Below, one piece after another: positions 9,717-19,733 of a stretch of DNA of 64,000 nt. The translations under genes were made by a program, and so were the position numbers. The notes under the pieces were generated by a model that was not told where the DNA came from, made no database searches, and was given only the letters and a program-made list of their open reading frames with translations. The number at the start of each line of letters is the position of its first letter. Position 1 is the first letter of the stretch. This stretch comes from Diplonema japonicum (taxonomy: Eukaryota > Euglenozoa > Diplonemea > Diplonemida > Diplonemidae), in contig OZ025649.1 in NCBI GenBank assembly GCA_964019335.1, positions 310,001-374,000 of the forward strand, read 5' to 3'.

Positions 9717-10633
9717 TAGAGCAAATGAGCCTCGCAGATGTAAAGATCCCCATCTGCCCCAAGCCCTCCAGCATTCCTACTCTCAAGCTCAACAAGGGTA
9801 CCACCACCCTCGGTTTCCAGTACAACGGAGGTGTGATTATTGCTGTGGACTCCAGAGCATCGACAGGGCAGTACATTGGTATTATAATACTTTTCAAGAG
9901 AAAAAAAAAAAACCTCTCCACTCACAGCCTCCTCCACCACCATGAAGGTGATTGAGATCAACAACTACATGCTGGGTACTATGGCGGGTGGTGCCGCAGA
10001 TTGTCAATTTTGGCACAGAGTGGTGGGTCAGGAGTGCAGGCTGTGGGAGCTGAGGTACGTTTCTTTTTTTCTTTTTTTTCTTTTTTTTTTCCCCTTTTTT
10101 TCTTTCCCGACTTCACACGCACACACACAGAAACAACCAGAGGATCACCATCGCTGCCGCGAGCAAAATTATGTGGAACATTCTGTACCAGTACAGAAAC
10201 CACGGGTTGAGTGTGGTATGCAAGAAAAAAAATAAAAAAGAAAATGCCCCACACCGACACACACTAGGGGACCATGGTGGCAGGGTGGGGGTCACAGGGG
10301 CCCTCTCTGTACATGATGGATGATTCTGGTACAAGATTGAAGGGCAACCTCTTTTCCGTTGGCTCTGGGTCGATCTACGCCTACGGGGTTCTCGATGCCG
10401 ATTACAGGGAGGACCTCACGGACGAGGAAGCTATCGCTTTGGGACGAAGGGCCATTCTCCACGCCACTCACAGAGACGCAGGCTCTGGTGGTGCCATTCA
10501 GGTCTACCGCATCCACAAGCCCGATGAAAATGGCAACTCCTGGACAAAGGAGCTGAGAGAAGACTGCATGTCGCTGTGGGAAAAGGCACAGGCGGATAAA
10601 TCGATGGCCAAGCATGGCCCCCTGGACCCATAG
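9565..10633 (+). CDS. PSMB5: 20S proteasome subunit beta type-5
   Basis: Five exons: 9565-9664, 9720-9878, 9928-10054, 10131-10215 and 10268-10633, giving 278 residues. Introns are 55, 49, 76 and 52 nt, with donors GTATTT, GTATTA, GTACGT and GTATGC. The mature enzyme starts at Thr61 after LNKG (TTTLGF). Counted from that Thr, Asp17, Arg19, Lys33 and Met45 of the catalytic centre and S1 pocket are all present, as is the [10 protein letters not shown] motif and [11 protein letters not shown]. Beta5 is the chymotrypsin-like peptidase of the 20S core, made with a propeptide that is self-cleaved on assembly. The first intron holds a run of 37 A. Spliced reading is required: no unspliced frame gives a full subunit. 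Assignment to beta5 rather than beta1 or beta2 rests on Met45 and overall match. Confidence 0.95.
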
Positions 10634-11109
10634 GATTTCTTTTAAAAAAGAAAAATGTATGATAGATGATGAGACGAGAGAAACAATGGGGGGGTAAAAA
10701 AAAAAGAAAAAAAACACGATTTTTTATTTTATTTTTAGAGCCATGTTAGTGTTTTTGTTTTTTTCCCCCCTTTCTTTTTTTTTTGGTTAACAAAAAAAGG
10801 GGGGTGGTAATGGTGATGGTGGAAGGGGGGGGGGGGTAAATTCGTTACTCGGTAGAGATTTTTTTTTAACGGTGAGGACAAAACTTCTTTTTTTTTCTTA
10901 TAATTTTTTTTAAAAGATTAAAACTAACCCTCCTTGTTTTCTTTCCCCCCCCCCCCCCTTCTTCTTACAGTGCTTCTTTTTTTTTAATATTTCCACAAGC
11001 TCCCCACCACCCCCCTTTTTTTTAATTCGATTCATCATTCTTACCCACCAAACACAAATAAAAAGAAGGCGGAGGGGACGAAAGGAACAAAAAAAAAAAG
11101 TATATATAA
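10634..11109. other. Spacer, homopolymer-rich
   Basis: Short A, T, G and C runs. A CTTCTTACAG element at about 10961-10970 follows a C-run and is a possible acceptor for the kinase transcript, 139 bases from its ATG. No coding region was seen. Confidence 0.6.
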
Positions 11110-12868
11110 ATGGAGCGATTCGAAAGAATCGACAAGCTTGGTGAAGGTGGACAAGGTAAGGTGTACAAAGTACGGAAAAAAGACACGGGGGCTGTGGTGG
11201 TGCTGAAGATGATAAATTGCTCAGACCCAACGTTTGCAACTCTCGCGGAAAGGGAGATAGAGGTCATGAAGGCATGCATCCACCCACACATCATCAAATT
11301 CCACGAGTCCTTCCGCCACTGTGGAAAAAGCGGCAACTGGGTCTGCCTAGTAATGGAATATTGCAGCGAAGGCGATTTGTTCACAAAATTCAAAACGGCA
11401 GTTCAAGAAAAAAAGCGTTTTGACGAGACCAAGATCACCTCATGGATTTGCCAAATCGCATCAGGCCTACAGTACATGCATGAGAAAGATCTATGGCACC
11501 GGGACATCAAAGCAGCTAACGTTCTCTTTGACGACAAGGGCGTTCTTAAACTCGGCGATTTTGGCCTCTCCTCCTCCTACAGCCCCCATGGGCACAAGAC
11601 AGTTGTAGGCACCCCTTTTTACTTCGCACCTGAGATCATGCTGAACCAACAGTACAGCAACAAGGTCGATATTTGGAACCTTGGTGTTGTCATGTTAGAG
11701 CTCCTCACCTTCAAGCAGCTTCCCGTCAACGTGGAGGTTCTACGCAACGACAGGATGCACGCTAAGATCATGCAATCCATCCTTAAGGAAGGTTATTCCA
11801 AGAAGCTTGCCATGCTTGTGTGTTCCATGCTCAGTAAGCTCCCTGATGATAGGCCTTCCGCCAGGGAGATCCTGCAGCAGATCACACATGAGGACGACGG
11901 TGTTGTCGGTGTACCTGAACGGGAATTCAGAAAAAGCGAGGCGTTGCTCCGGGAGACCCTTGCCGCACACCCCCTTTTTGCAAAGAGCGCTAAAAAAGCA
12001 GCCGACGCCGCTCAGAAGAAAGTGCGGTCGAAGACACCGCCAAACCACCATCTAGGCAGTGCCACCGTGAGACACGATGAGAGGAAAAGAACCACACTCG
12101 CGGAGGGTGAGATCCAGCGGCTTATCGCGAGTGAAGAAGAGAAACATGTGAACGGTGTGAAGGCGTTAGCGACGCAGTTCGACAGGGCGCACATGCAGCA
12201 GCATCAACAGCAACAGCAACAGCAACAGCAACATCAACCGATGCAGACTGCGCAGCCCATGCAGGGCGCACACCCTGGGCATAGGCAGACGCCAGCTGGA
12301 GGGAGCGGCACGCCGCCTGCGACGGGGCAGTGGGGGAACACTAGAACCCACACAACCCCCACTTCACCGAGGCCTGTACACCACACGCACCACCAAGGAG
12401 CCCCTTTGCAGCATGGTGGTGTTGCCTCGCCATTCAGGTCGCCGCCCACTCCAAGCGGTGCTGCCCCAGGCACTATCAAGTCACCCACATCACCAATCCC
12501 TAGCCCTGGCCACGCACCTAACACAATGAACACGAGGCGGGTCAATGGTGTGTCAGGGTGGCCGAACCACCCTAGAAGCCCTCGTATGTAAAGTGACTCT
12601 TCAATAAATGTCTTAATTAACAGTGGCCAACGAAGGCAGCGGGGGATCGGGGTCTGCCGGGTCAGGATCCTGGGATGCCCACCAGCACCAACAGCAGCCA
12701 CAACACCAGCACCAACACCACCAGCACCAGTGGACCTCCCCCACAATAGTCAATAGGCCTATAGTCCAGAAGGGCCCGCGTGGCTTGGGCGAGAATGAAC
12801 TACTACACGTCCAACAGCAACTGCAGCACCTACATCAACTCCAAACAGGCCATCGGCCAGCCGGGTAA
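11110..12868 (+). CDS. NIMA-related (NEK-type) Ser/Thr protein kinase
   Basis: Two exons, 11110-12583 and 12624-12868, giving 572 residues; the 40-nt intron runs from GTATGT to TTAATTAACAG. Without splicing the frame would stop after 493 residues. The kinase domain fills residues 1-270: Gly-rich loop LGEGGQGKVY (10-19), Lys33, HRDIKAANV (130 onward), DFG (150-152) and APE (173-175). The domain alone at the N-terminus with HRDIKAANVL is typical of NEK kinases, which act on cilia, basal bodies and mitosis. The tail is low complexity: a polyQ/His run at about 360-380, then Pro/Gly/Ser-rich sequence and a second Gln/His-rich block in exon 2. DIWNLG replaces the usual DIWSLG. Subfamily cannot be given. 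Confidence 0.88.
12195..12237 (+). repeat. CAG/CAA polyglutamine repeat
   Basis: Tandem CAA/CAG codons with interspersed CAT in the kinase tail encode a Gln/His run. A similar CAC/CAG block recurs in exon 2 near 12680-12730. Confidence 0.8.
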
Positions 12869-13067
12869 TCTGGCATAAGGGGAAGGGGGGGGGGGGGGGG
12901 GGGGGGGGGTGCTTGTTTCTTTTTCTTAGTTCTCTTTTCTTTCATTTACTTTGCATAGTATGCGCACACTTTTTTTTTAAAAAAAAAAATAATAATGCAG
13001 TGTCTGAAAGACGAACAAAGGGAAAACCGTGACTCTCCCATCCTCTCCACCTTTTTTTTTTTTTTTT

Positions 13068-13098
<31 letters not shown>

Positions 13099-13320
13099 AC
13101 TCCGGCTCGTCATTTATTTTTCTTCTCGTTCCCATCCCCCACTACGGGTGCATTCCGTCACCCTCTTGGGACGCTGTAACTTTTTTCTTTTATTGGTGGG
13201 CCGTTCCTAACACCCCCCCCCCCCCCCCCCTTCGTCATTGTGAGTTTTTTTTTTGTATAGGTAAGACTCCCCAAGAGCCTCCCATGTGTGTCTCTCTCCC
13301 CCCCCTTTTTTTATACAGTT

Positions 13321-13520
13321 NNNNNNNNNNNNNNNNNNNNNNNNNNNNNNNNNNNNNNNNNNNNNNNNNNNNNNNNNNNNNNNNNNNNNNNNNNNNNNNN
13401 NNNNNNNNNNNNNNNNNNNNNNNNNNNNNNNNNNNNNNNNNNNNNNNNNNNNNNNNNNNNNNNNNNNNNNNNNNNNNNNNNNNNNNNNNNNNNNNNNNNN
13501 NNNNNNNNNNNNNNNNNNNN
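13321..13520. other. Assembly gap (200 N)
   Basis: Exactly 200 undetermined bases between poly-C/poly-T-rich flanks. This is probably a scaffold join of nominal length; sequence on the two sides may not be contiguous. Confidence 0.99.
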
Positions 13521-13871
13521 AGGGGGTAACAAAGGAAGGGGGGTTTTTTTTTTTGACGATTTCCCTCCCACCTAGTATATTTCTCCATAATGCATTTGCT
13601 TTTATTTTTTTCTTTCTCTCTTTGTTGCCTTTTTATACACCTCGATGGTCCTTTGCTTTGCATTTTTTTTTGTCTCCCCCCCTCCCCTTTGTCCACTATT
13701 TTATTTTCACACATAAAAATAATTTCCCCTTTTCTCTTCGTGACGTTGGATTGCTTCCCCTCTCCTCCCCCCTTCCTCCATAAGAGGCTCTTGGGGGATC
13801 GGGAACAAAAAAAAAAGAAAAAAAAGAAATAAAATAAAAAAAATTGAAAAGAAAACCCCAAATTAGGCTGT

Positions 13872-13912
<41 letters not shown>

Positions 13913-14271
13913 TTTTCACCCCCTTCCCCATGTCTGTTTCCTTTTTGTCTGGAAAAAAAAAAAAAGAAATAAAGAAAAATGGGAGGGACAAAATACATAG
14001 GGGAGAACCTGCCTACGTGCTGTGAGAGAGAGAGCCACGGGCCCAGGTAAAGGTTTTACCCTGGCAGTGGCAGCAAAAAGAAAAGAAAAAAGAAGAAAAA
14101 AAGCAAGAGAAGACAAAAAAATGGGGGGAGGGGGAGGGAACTTCGCAGTTAAGTGCTTTACGTACCATTTAGAAAAAAGAAAACAGAAAGATATCTTCCC
14201 CTCCCCCCCTTTTCTACCAACCTCTCCCTTCTCTCCCCCCCCCCCCCCCCCCCCACTTTGTGCTTTTTTAA

Positions 14272-14319
14272 GTGAGAGAAGTTTAAAAAAATATAAATAT
14301 TTTTTTAAACTTCTCTCAC
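14272..14319. repeat. Perfect 48-bp palindrome
   Basis: Two 23-base arms (GTGAGAGAAGTTTAAAAAAA... and its exact reverse complement) surround an AA centre. Pairing is complete with no mismatch. It could extrude a cruciform or, if transcribed, form a 23-bp hairpin. No flanking duplication or gene was recognised. Confidence 0.95.
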
Positions 14320-15615
14320 ATGGTGCCTAGATGTAAAAAAAAAAAAAAAAGAAAAGAAAAAAAGAAGAAGAATAACAAAAGAGAGAGGAAACTAATCTCG
14401 TGTGCCCTGTACGTTCTCGTCCTCGGGTTTTTCACCGTTCTTAAAACATGTCATGAATCGTGTGCCTGTCGAGAAAAATACTAGTTTCCTTTGGTCGAGG
14501 CACGATATCAAAGGGGGGAAAAAAAGGAGGGGAAAAAAAAAGAGAGAAGGGGGAGGGGAGGCACATCATCCATTTTTTTTAGAAAGGGAAAAAAAAAAAT
14601 GCTATTTATAAAGCAGTTTTTTATTTTTAAAAAGAGGTTTAAAACAAACTAGGGAAAAAAGAGTGAGGGGGAAAAAAAGGGAAGAGATAGAAGAGGGCTG
14701 GGCGGTGGGGGGGTATAAAAGTAGGTTAAGTTCCTTCTTTTAGCATGCCCCCCCCCCCCCCCCCCCCCCCCCCTCTCCCCAACCAGCTGTAAATTTTTGT
14801 ATAACAAGCGAAGACCTGAAATATTAATGAAATGGCGGAGGAGGGGGGGGTGAGTGCACCCTTTTGAGTTTTCTTTTTTTTTTTCTTTCTTTTCTAGCTC
14901 AAGTTGCTTCTGCGAGAATATTACTACTTTCATTAATCACGGTGAATTTCATTTCGCAAGAGCTCGAGATCTGTGCACAAATCTTTGACGTCCTTCATGC
15001 TTTTTTTTTTTTTTTTTTTTTTTTTTTTTCTCGCTGTATAGTTTCTTTCTTTCTTTCCTTCTTCTTTGCACCCCTCTAACTGTTTGTACGCCTGTATACG
15101 TAATGAGAGCGAATTTTGTCTCCCCCACCACCACCACCTTCTTTGAGGGAAGGTCGATATAGTAGGCCCCAGCTGAGAACAGGCCCAAACAGTTAGAGCA
15201 GGCAAGAAGGATGGAGGCCAAGGACCTCCCCCCCCCCCTGAAAGAAGAAAAACGAAAGAGGGCAGAAAAGAACAACCCCCCCCCCCCCCTTGCCATTTTT
15301 CATTTTATTTCACCCACCCACCCCCTTTTTGGTTCTCTCTTTTTATTTCCCCGTTAATTTGTTTTAAAAAAAACAACCATCACAACACAAAAAAAGAAAT
15401 GAAGCACATGCACCCCCCCCCCCCCCCCACACAACCCCCCCCCCAAATATTATTCCCATTTGCTTCCCATTTCCACCCCCATTGTTTTTTTTTTCCTTCT
15501 GTTTTTTTCTTTTTTTTTTCTCTTCCCCTCTTTTTTATTTCCGTTCTGTTGTAAAAAAAAAATGAGAACTGAAAAGGGAGGGAGGGGGGGGGGGGGAGAA
15601 AATTCTAAAATAAAT

Positions 15616-16005
15616 ATGGCAGCCGCGTTGAAGGAGCAGTTGCAGGAAGCAGACCTGGCAGCGATACAGAATGTGGAAGAATGTGGGCGAGAGATAATTA
15701 AACGGGACGAAAGCAGTGATTATGCGATGTTTGGGCTACTGACTGCCATGATGGATGGGGCCAGAAGTGGTAACCCTGCACTGCAAGAAGAAAACCTTTG
15801 TTTAAAAAAGGAGCTGACGACAGTGCGAGCAGAGTCTGAAGCAAACGGCACACGGCTCTCCGACCTCTTGAGACAGCAGGAAGACGAGCAACAACAATTT
15901 GTCACAAAGCGCATCGTCTTCGAAGTTAAAATCGAAGAGCTTAAAACCAGAGTTCAAGAGCTCGAGGATGAAATTACTGCAAGGAAGCTTGCTGAAACAA
16001 AATAG
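15616..16005 (+). CDS. Small coiled-coil protein
   Basis: 129 residues from the ATG at 15616; the frame is open further upstream only through homopolymer sequence, so this ATG is preferred. Residues about 55-125 form a Glu/Gln/Leu-rich heptad pattern ending ITARKLAETK. The N-terminus (MAAALKEQLQEADLAAIQN) is also helical. No targeting signal or known domain. It is isolated by a long spacer upstream and 313 bases downstream. Function unknown. Confidence 0.7.
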   Translation: MAAALKEQLQEADLAAIQNVEECGREIIKRDESSDYAMFGLLTAMMDGARSGNPALQEENLCLKKELTTVRAESEANGTRLSDLLRQQEDEQQQFVTKRIVFEVKIEELKTRVQELEDEITARKLAETK

Positions 16006-16318
16006 GAGGGGGGCTTTTTTCAAGTGGGGGTTTTGCCTTAAACCACCATTTTTCTCTTTTTGTCTCTTTTGTGGCCTTTATGGGTGAAAAGAGTAACGAT
16101 GTGAAGCCTGCGTTGCCTGTCTAACAAAAGCGAGGCTTGCACAAACAATCTCCTTTTCTTTTTGTGGTTGTCTACTAGCACTTTCTCATTGTGTAAATTC
16201 TTCTTTTGTTGAAGAATGAATAGGGGGGAAAAAAAAGAAGAAGAAAACCCTTCTTTAGTATTGTCCCCCTGCTGTGCTTCCCCCTGCGCCACAAGTTTAT
16301 CTGCGCCAAAGGTGTTGA
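16006..16318. other. Spacer
   Basis: T-rich sequence without a recognised gene. A TCTACTAG element near 16170-16177 and CAAAG before 16311 are possible acceptors for the next transcript. Confidence 0.5.
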
Positions 16319-18820
16319 ATGAACAAAAATGGGGCTGTGCTAGTCCATGCTGTGGGGAGGGACCAGGCGAAGTGCAGGCTGCGGCACCGGGAAGACGCAG
16401 CGCAGCGAGTGAAGAAGATGCTCAGCGAGAGGAATGGGTGGGTGATGGGGAGCTTGGGAGACTCCAGGGTTGTAATGGCAGCAGCAGCCGACGAGGTGAG
16501 CGGCTTCACAGCTTCATGGGCGGAGCGGCTGGTGGATGTCGGCAAACTTGTTGTAATCAATATCGACGAAGGCATCACTGGCCTGTACTACAGGGGTGTG
16601 GAGCTCACCCTGCCTCGGAACAGCATGCCCAGAGGCGCTTTTCTAACGCTCGCTGCATGCGAGATGTGCACTGCACACGCAGCAGGCCTTCTCCCTCAAA
16701 ACCTCGCGCTCACGCTCTGTGAGCACACCAGTGACCGTGGTGCTGTCCTTAAGATATCCACCATCGAGAGATGCTTGTTCAGCAAGCAACTCACCCACTC
16801 GCCCCCTGCCATCTCGCTCCGGACGGCCATTTGCATCTCCACAACTCGCTTCCACTGCCTACCAGGTGACACCTTCACCGCCACCCACATTCCTCGCACA
16901 CGGAAGGAAGCCGTGAACCCTGTTTTCAGCACCCCTCGTGAAGTGTCAGCGTTCATCAGCCTGCTCAGTACTTCGACAGACCTCGTCCTCTCAGGAGTGG
17001 TCAAAATAAATAAGAGGATCCCTGTCGGTGTGAAGCCCCTCTTCGCCTATCCTACATTCCACACTGACTTCACAATGCTGGTTTGCCACCTCCCCACGGA
17101 AGAGCTCCCTGTGCTGGAGGCGCAGTTCCTGCGTGCAGGAGTCGAGCTCTCCGATGTCAGCTTCACGGTGGGGTACCCCGTGGCTATGGTCCTCTACGAG
17201 TGCGAGACACACAAAAAACAGCGCGTGCTTCCTGAACTGCAGCCAGTGGGGAACAAGAAGAACGGGGGTGTAGTCCTGAGGTGCACCAAGGCATGGCCAT
17301 GCGTGCCATATCAACTTTGCTCTCGCCATGGTGATTTGCGGGACCCAAGGGACTTGACGCTGTATACGAAAGACGGCCTGTTGCGGTGCAAAGCCAACTG
17401 TAAGTGCAGGTCTCGGAAACACAGGTCCCGTTCTCGTTCCCGATCTCGTTCCCGGTCACGGTCACGGTCACGGTCAAAATCTTCGTCAAAAAGCCCTCGC
17501 AAGAGAAAGGGCAGGGGCTCATCAAAGGATAAACGTAAGAAGCCACCACCACCATGTAAAGACCCCAGCAAGCTCGCCTCGCAGCAGGTACTTGAGTCAT
17601 CATGGACAGTGGCCGATCAGCACTCAGAGATCCCATGTTACGACAGCACCGTCGACGGATACCTGCACCCCTTCGTGTCGCTGAAAGAGCGGCGGTCTAT
17701 CCTAAGAGAGAAGCGGCTTGAGCTGCAGGAAAAACAGCGCGCTGAGCGCAGGAAGCAGAGGAAATTACTTAGGAATCGCAAAGTACCACTTTCATCACCC
17801 GAGCTCATCAAGCCAACGGTGACGGTTCCCACGGGACAGGTGACACCTCCCGTGCTCGATATTGTGTGTTTGGAGCAGGTTTTGGCTATCAAGAATATAT
17901 TCACAAAGCACGCAACCCATAGTATGAGAAAGAGGTTTGTGTGCAAGGGATGCTCGAATGACTTCATGCTGCAGGAGGTGTGCATCAAAGTGGATAAGAT
18001 TGATGAGGCAGGTTTTTTATTTGTTCTTAAATCGGCGCGCGAGGTGACAAAGGGGTACGTGAACACTCCGAGGACCCCAGAAACCGCAGGGAGGGAGGCG
18101 CAGACAGCACGCACCTTACTGCGCGAGACGAACGGGATGGTTTACTGGACCATGTTTTTGGTGTACGCGACGCTGCGGGAGGGTGACAAGAAGGGTTTGA
18201 GGGACTTTCTTGACAAGATAATCTGCACCACAGCAAAGCTCGAGAGTGTAGACGACCACCTGACCCTGCTAGAGCAGGTGGTAGGCCGCACGCCTTTAGG
18301 GGAGAGGAAGGTGAATTATTTCCTAAAACACGTCTTCCACAAAAACCTGCTGCCCATGGACCCAATGATGTTGCTGCTGGCGGTGCAGCCCCCCGCCGCA
18401 CAGCTAGCGGTGGTGAACTGTATGTGGAACGATACGAAGTTCAACTTGGCGTTTGCTGCAAAGTCGCGACACACTTGTTTCGAACAAGGAATCGGTGCCG
18501 AATCACCGCAGTTGTCAGTCGCAGTGCACACGCAGGAGGTGTTTAGAACTCGTCCGGTCATCAATGTTGACCAGCTGTCCAACGCCATTGAGGGGAAGTT
18601 CTTGGAACCATCTGCGGGGGCGTTGATGCCGACCTCGCATGTGATATCGCCTGTGTTAGGTGTGCTGAAGAAAAAGGGTGTTGTGCTCGCGTTGCGTGCA
18701 AAGACAACTCGAAAGATAAGGTTCACTGCCCCGCTCTCCAGCAGCCCCGACAACGACACCCTCGATGTTATGTCGGCAGAGAGTGACACCAGCTCTGCAG
18801 CCACTGACAAGGGGTCATGA
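16319..18820 (+). CDS. Large protein with RS repeat, unrecognised
   Basis: 833 residues in one exon. Residues about 1-360 look folded, with scattered Cys/His but no clear zinc-finger spacing. About 365-390 is a run of Arg-Ser dipeptides followed by SKSPRKRKGRG, a basic block typical of SR/RS domains of splicing and nuclear RNA proteins. About 455-485 is a strongly charged helix (ERRSILREKR...). The C-terminal 300 residues are helical with a CKGCSND motif and end Ser/Thr-rich. RS domains recruit splicing factors; no RNA-recognition motif is visible, so a nuclear or RNA-linked role is only an inference. I do not recognise the family. Confidence 0.75.
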   Translation: MNKNGAVLVHAVGRDQAKCRLRHREDAAQRVKKMLSERNGWVMGSLGDSRVVMAAAADEVSGFTASWAERLVDVGKLVVINIDEGITGLYYRGVELTLPRNSMPRGAFLTLAACEMCTAHAAGLLPQNLALTLCEHTSDRGAVLKISTIERCLFSKQLTHSPPAISLRTAICISTTRFHCLPGDTFTATHIPRTRKEAVNPVFSTPREVSAFISLLSTSTDLVLSGVVKINKRIPVGVKPLFAYPTFHTDFTMLVCHLPTEELPVLEAQFLRAGVELSDVSFTVGYPVAMVLYECETHKKQRVLPELQPVGNKKNGGVVLRCTKAWPCVPYQLCSRHGDLRDPRDLTLYTKDGLLRCKANCKCRSRKHRSRSRSRSRSRSRSRSRSKSSSKSPRKRKGRGSSKDKRKKPPPPCKDPSKLASQQVLESSWTVADQHSEIPCYDSTVDGYLHPFVSLKERRSILREKRLELQEKQRAERRKQRKLLRNRKVPLSSPELIKPTVTVPTGQVTPPVLDIVCLEQVLAIKNIFTKHATHSMRKRFVCKGCSNDFMLQEVCIKVDKIDEAGFLFVLKSAREVTKGYVNTPRTPETAGREAQTARTLLRETNGMVYWTMFLVYATLREGDKKGLRDFLDKIICTTAKLESVDDHLTLLEQVVGRTPLGERKVNYFLKHVFHKNLLPMDPMMLLLAVQPPAAQLAVVNCMWNDTKFNLAFAAKSRHTCFEQGIGAESPQLSVAVHTQEVFRTRPVINVDQLSNAIEGKFLEPSAGALMPTSHVISPVLGVLKKKGVVLALRAKTTRKIRFTAPLSSSPDNDTLDVMSAESDTSSAATDKGS
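17422..17478 (+). repeat. Arg-Ser coding repeat
   Basis: CGTTCTCGTTCCCG... and CGGTCACGGTCACGG-type tandem codons encode about nine RS dipeptides. Codon choice drifts from CGT TCC to CGG TCA along the array, suggesting two expansion events. Confidence 0.85.
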
Positions 18821-18887
18821 CATTTACATGTTGTTAAATTGACTTTCTCACCCCTCTCCCCCCTTTGCTGTACTTATCAACACTTAC

Positions 18888-18892
18888 TACAG
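18888..18892 (+). promoter_or_regulatory. Candidate spliced-leader acceptor before KMP-11 copy 1
   Basis: CAACACTTACTACAG with upstream pyrimidines, 32 bases before the ATG at 18925. The AC-rich shape matches the cis intron 3' ends. Confidence 0.5.
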
Positions 18893-18924
18893 GCTTTTAG
18901 ACAAAAAAACCACCCAAACTTAAA

Positions 18925-19203
18925 ATGTGCACCACTTACCAGGAGTTCAGCGACAAGCTCGACCGTCTCGATGCCGAGTTCAGCAAGAAGATGGAGGAGC
19001 AGAACAAGAAGTTCTTCGCCGACAAGCCCGACGAGTCGACCCTGTCTCCTGAGATGAAGGAGCACTACGACAAGTTCGAGAAGATGATCAAGGAGCACAC
19101 CGACAAGTTCAACAAGAAGATGAGGGACCACTCCGCTCACTTCAAGCAGAAGTTCCAGGAGCTCCTTGAGCAGCAGAAGAACGCCCAGTTCCCTGGCAAG
19201 TAA
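18925..19203 (+). CDS. KMP-11: Kinetoplastid membrane protein 11 homologue, copy 1
   Basis: 92 residues, the same length as KMP-11 of Leishmania and Trypanosoma. The diagnostic core FFADKPDESTLSPEMKEHY is present, with the N-terminal 'TYQEFSDKLDRLDAEF' and a C-terminal EQQKNAQFPGK. KMP-11 is a small, amphipathic two-helix, pellicle- and flagellum-associated protein of kinetoplastids. Codons are almost all G- or C-ending (AAG, GAG, GAC, TTC), far more biased than the neighbours, which indicates high expression. An identical protein is encoded at 19734-20012. The gene is single-exon and preceded by a TACAG acceptor-like site. Confidence 0.95.
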   Translation: MCTTYQEFSDKLDRLDAEFSKKMEEQNKKFFADKPDESTLSPEMKEHYDKFEKMIKEHTDKFNKKMRDHSAHFKQKFQELLEQQKNAQFPGK

Positions 19204-19223
19204 GAACCAGACCGCTTGTAAAA

Positions 19224-19258
<35 letters not shown>

Positions 19259-19733
19259 AGGACGCGAAAAGGGAAAAAAAAAAAGATTTCAAAAAAAAAA
19301 AAATGGCATAGTAAAAAAAGAGGATAGCCCGGCATTGCCTTGCAGCCCTTTAATTATGCTTTAATATTAGACTCCCCCCCCCTCCCCGGTTAACCTCTTT
19401 GCCCCAGTCCTCTAGTGTTCCCTCTCCTGCTTTTTATTTATTTATTTTATTATTATTCCCATCCCTTTTCTTTCCCATATATATATGCGCCCCCCCTTTT
19501 TTTTCTTTCCTTTATTATTTATATTTGCACCTGTTCGATCGGGGAGGAGGGAAAAATTTAAAAAACAAATTTTCTTCTTTTCGTTGTTTTTGTTGTTCGC
19601 ATGACTTTACAAAACTGCGATAGTTTCTTTTTGTTCCGCACTAGTTGCATGTCGTAATGAAATCATTTTTGAACTATAAATATTTGTATCAAAAAGAAAA
19701 AGGAGAAAATAAAACAACTAAGAAAAAAAGAAA
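19204..19733. other. Spacer between the KMP-11 copies
   Basis: 530 bases of A, T and C runs. It shows no similarity to the region upstream of copy 1, so only the coding sequence is shared. A GTTCCGCACTAG element ends near 19644, about 90 bases before copy 2, and is a possible acceptor. Confidence 0.6.

Larger units (their letters stand above)
12869..15615. other. Long homopolymer-rich spacer with assembly gap
   Basis: About 2.7 kb with no convincing coding sequence. It holds G, C, T and A runs of 20-40 bases (for example G at about 12887-12909, T at 13873-13909, C at about 14751-14773 and T at 15001-15029), the 200-base N gap and a perfect palindrome. A T-rich stretch ending TTTTCTAG at about 14897 resembles a splice acceptor. 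A region at 15060-15300 has more balanced composition and could hide a small gene or RNA, but no frame is convincing. Confidence 0.55.

Noticed and set aside
13029-13861. Open frames on both strands across the N gap
   Set aside because: They consist of unknown bases and homopolymer-coded Phe, Lys, Pro or Gly runs, with no protein-like sequence.
14933-15296. Minus-strand frame with a partly protein-like stretch (SLASILLACSNCLGLFSAG)
   Set aside because: It begins in a C-run and continues into poly-Lys, no splice model gives a sensible protein, and it would be the only minus-strand gene. Left as spacer.
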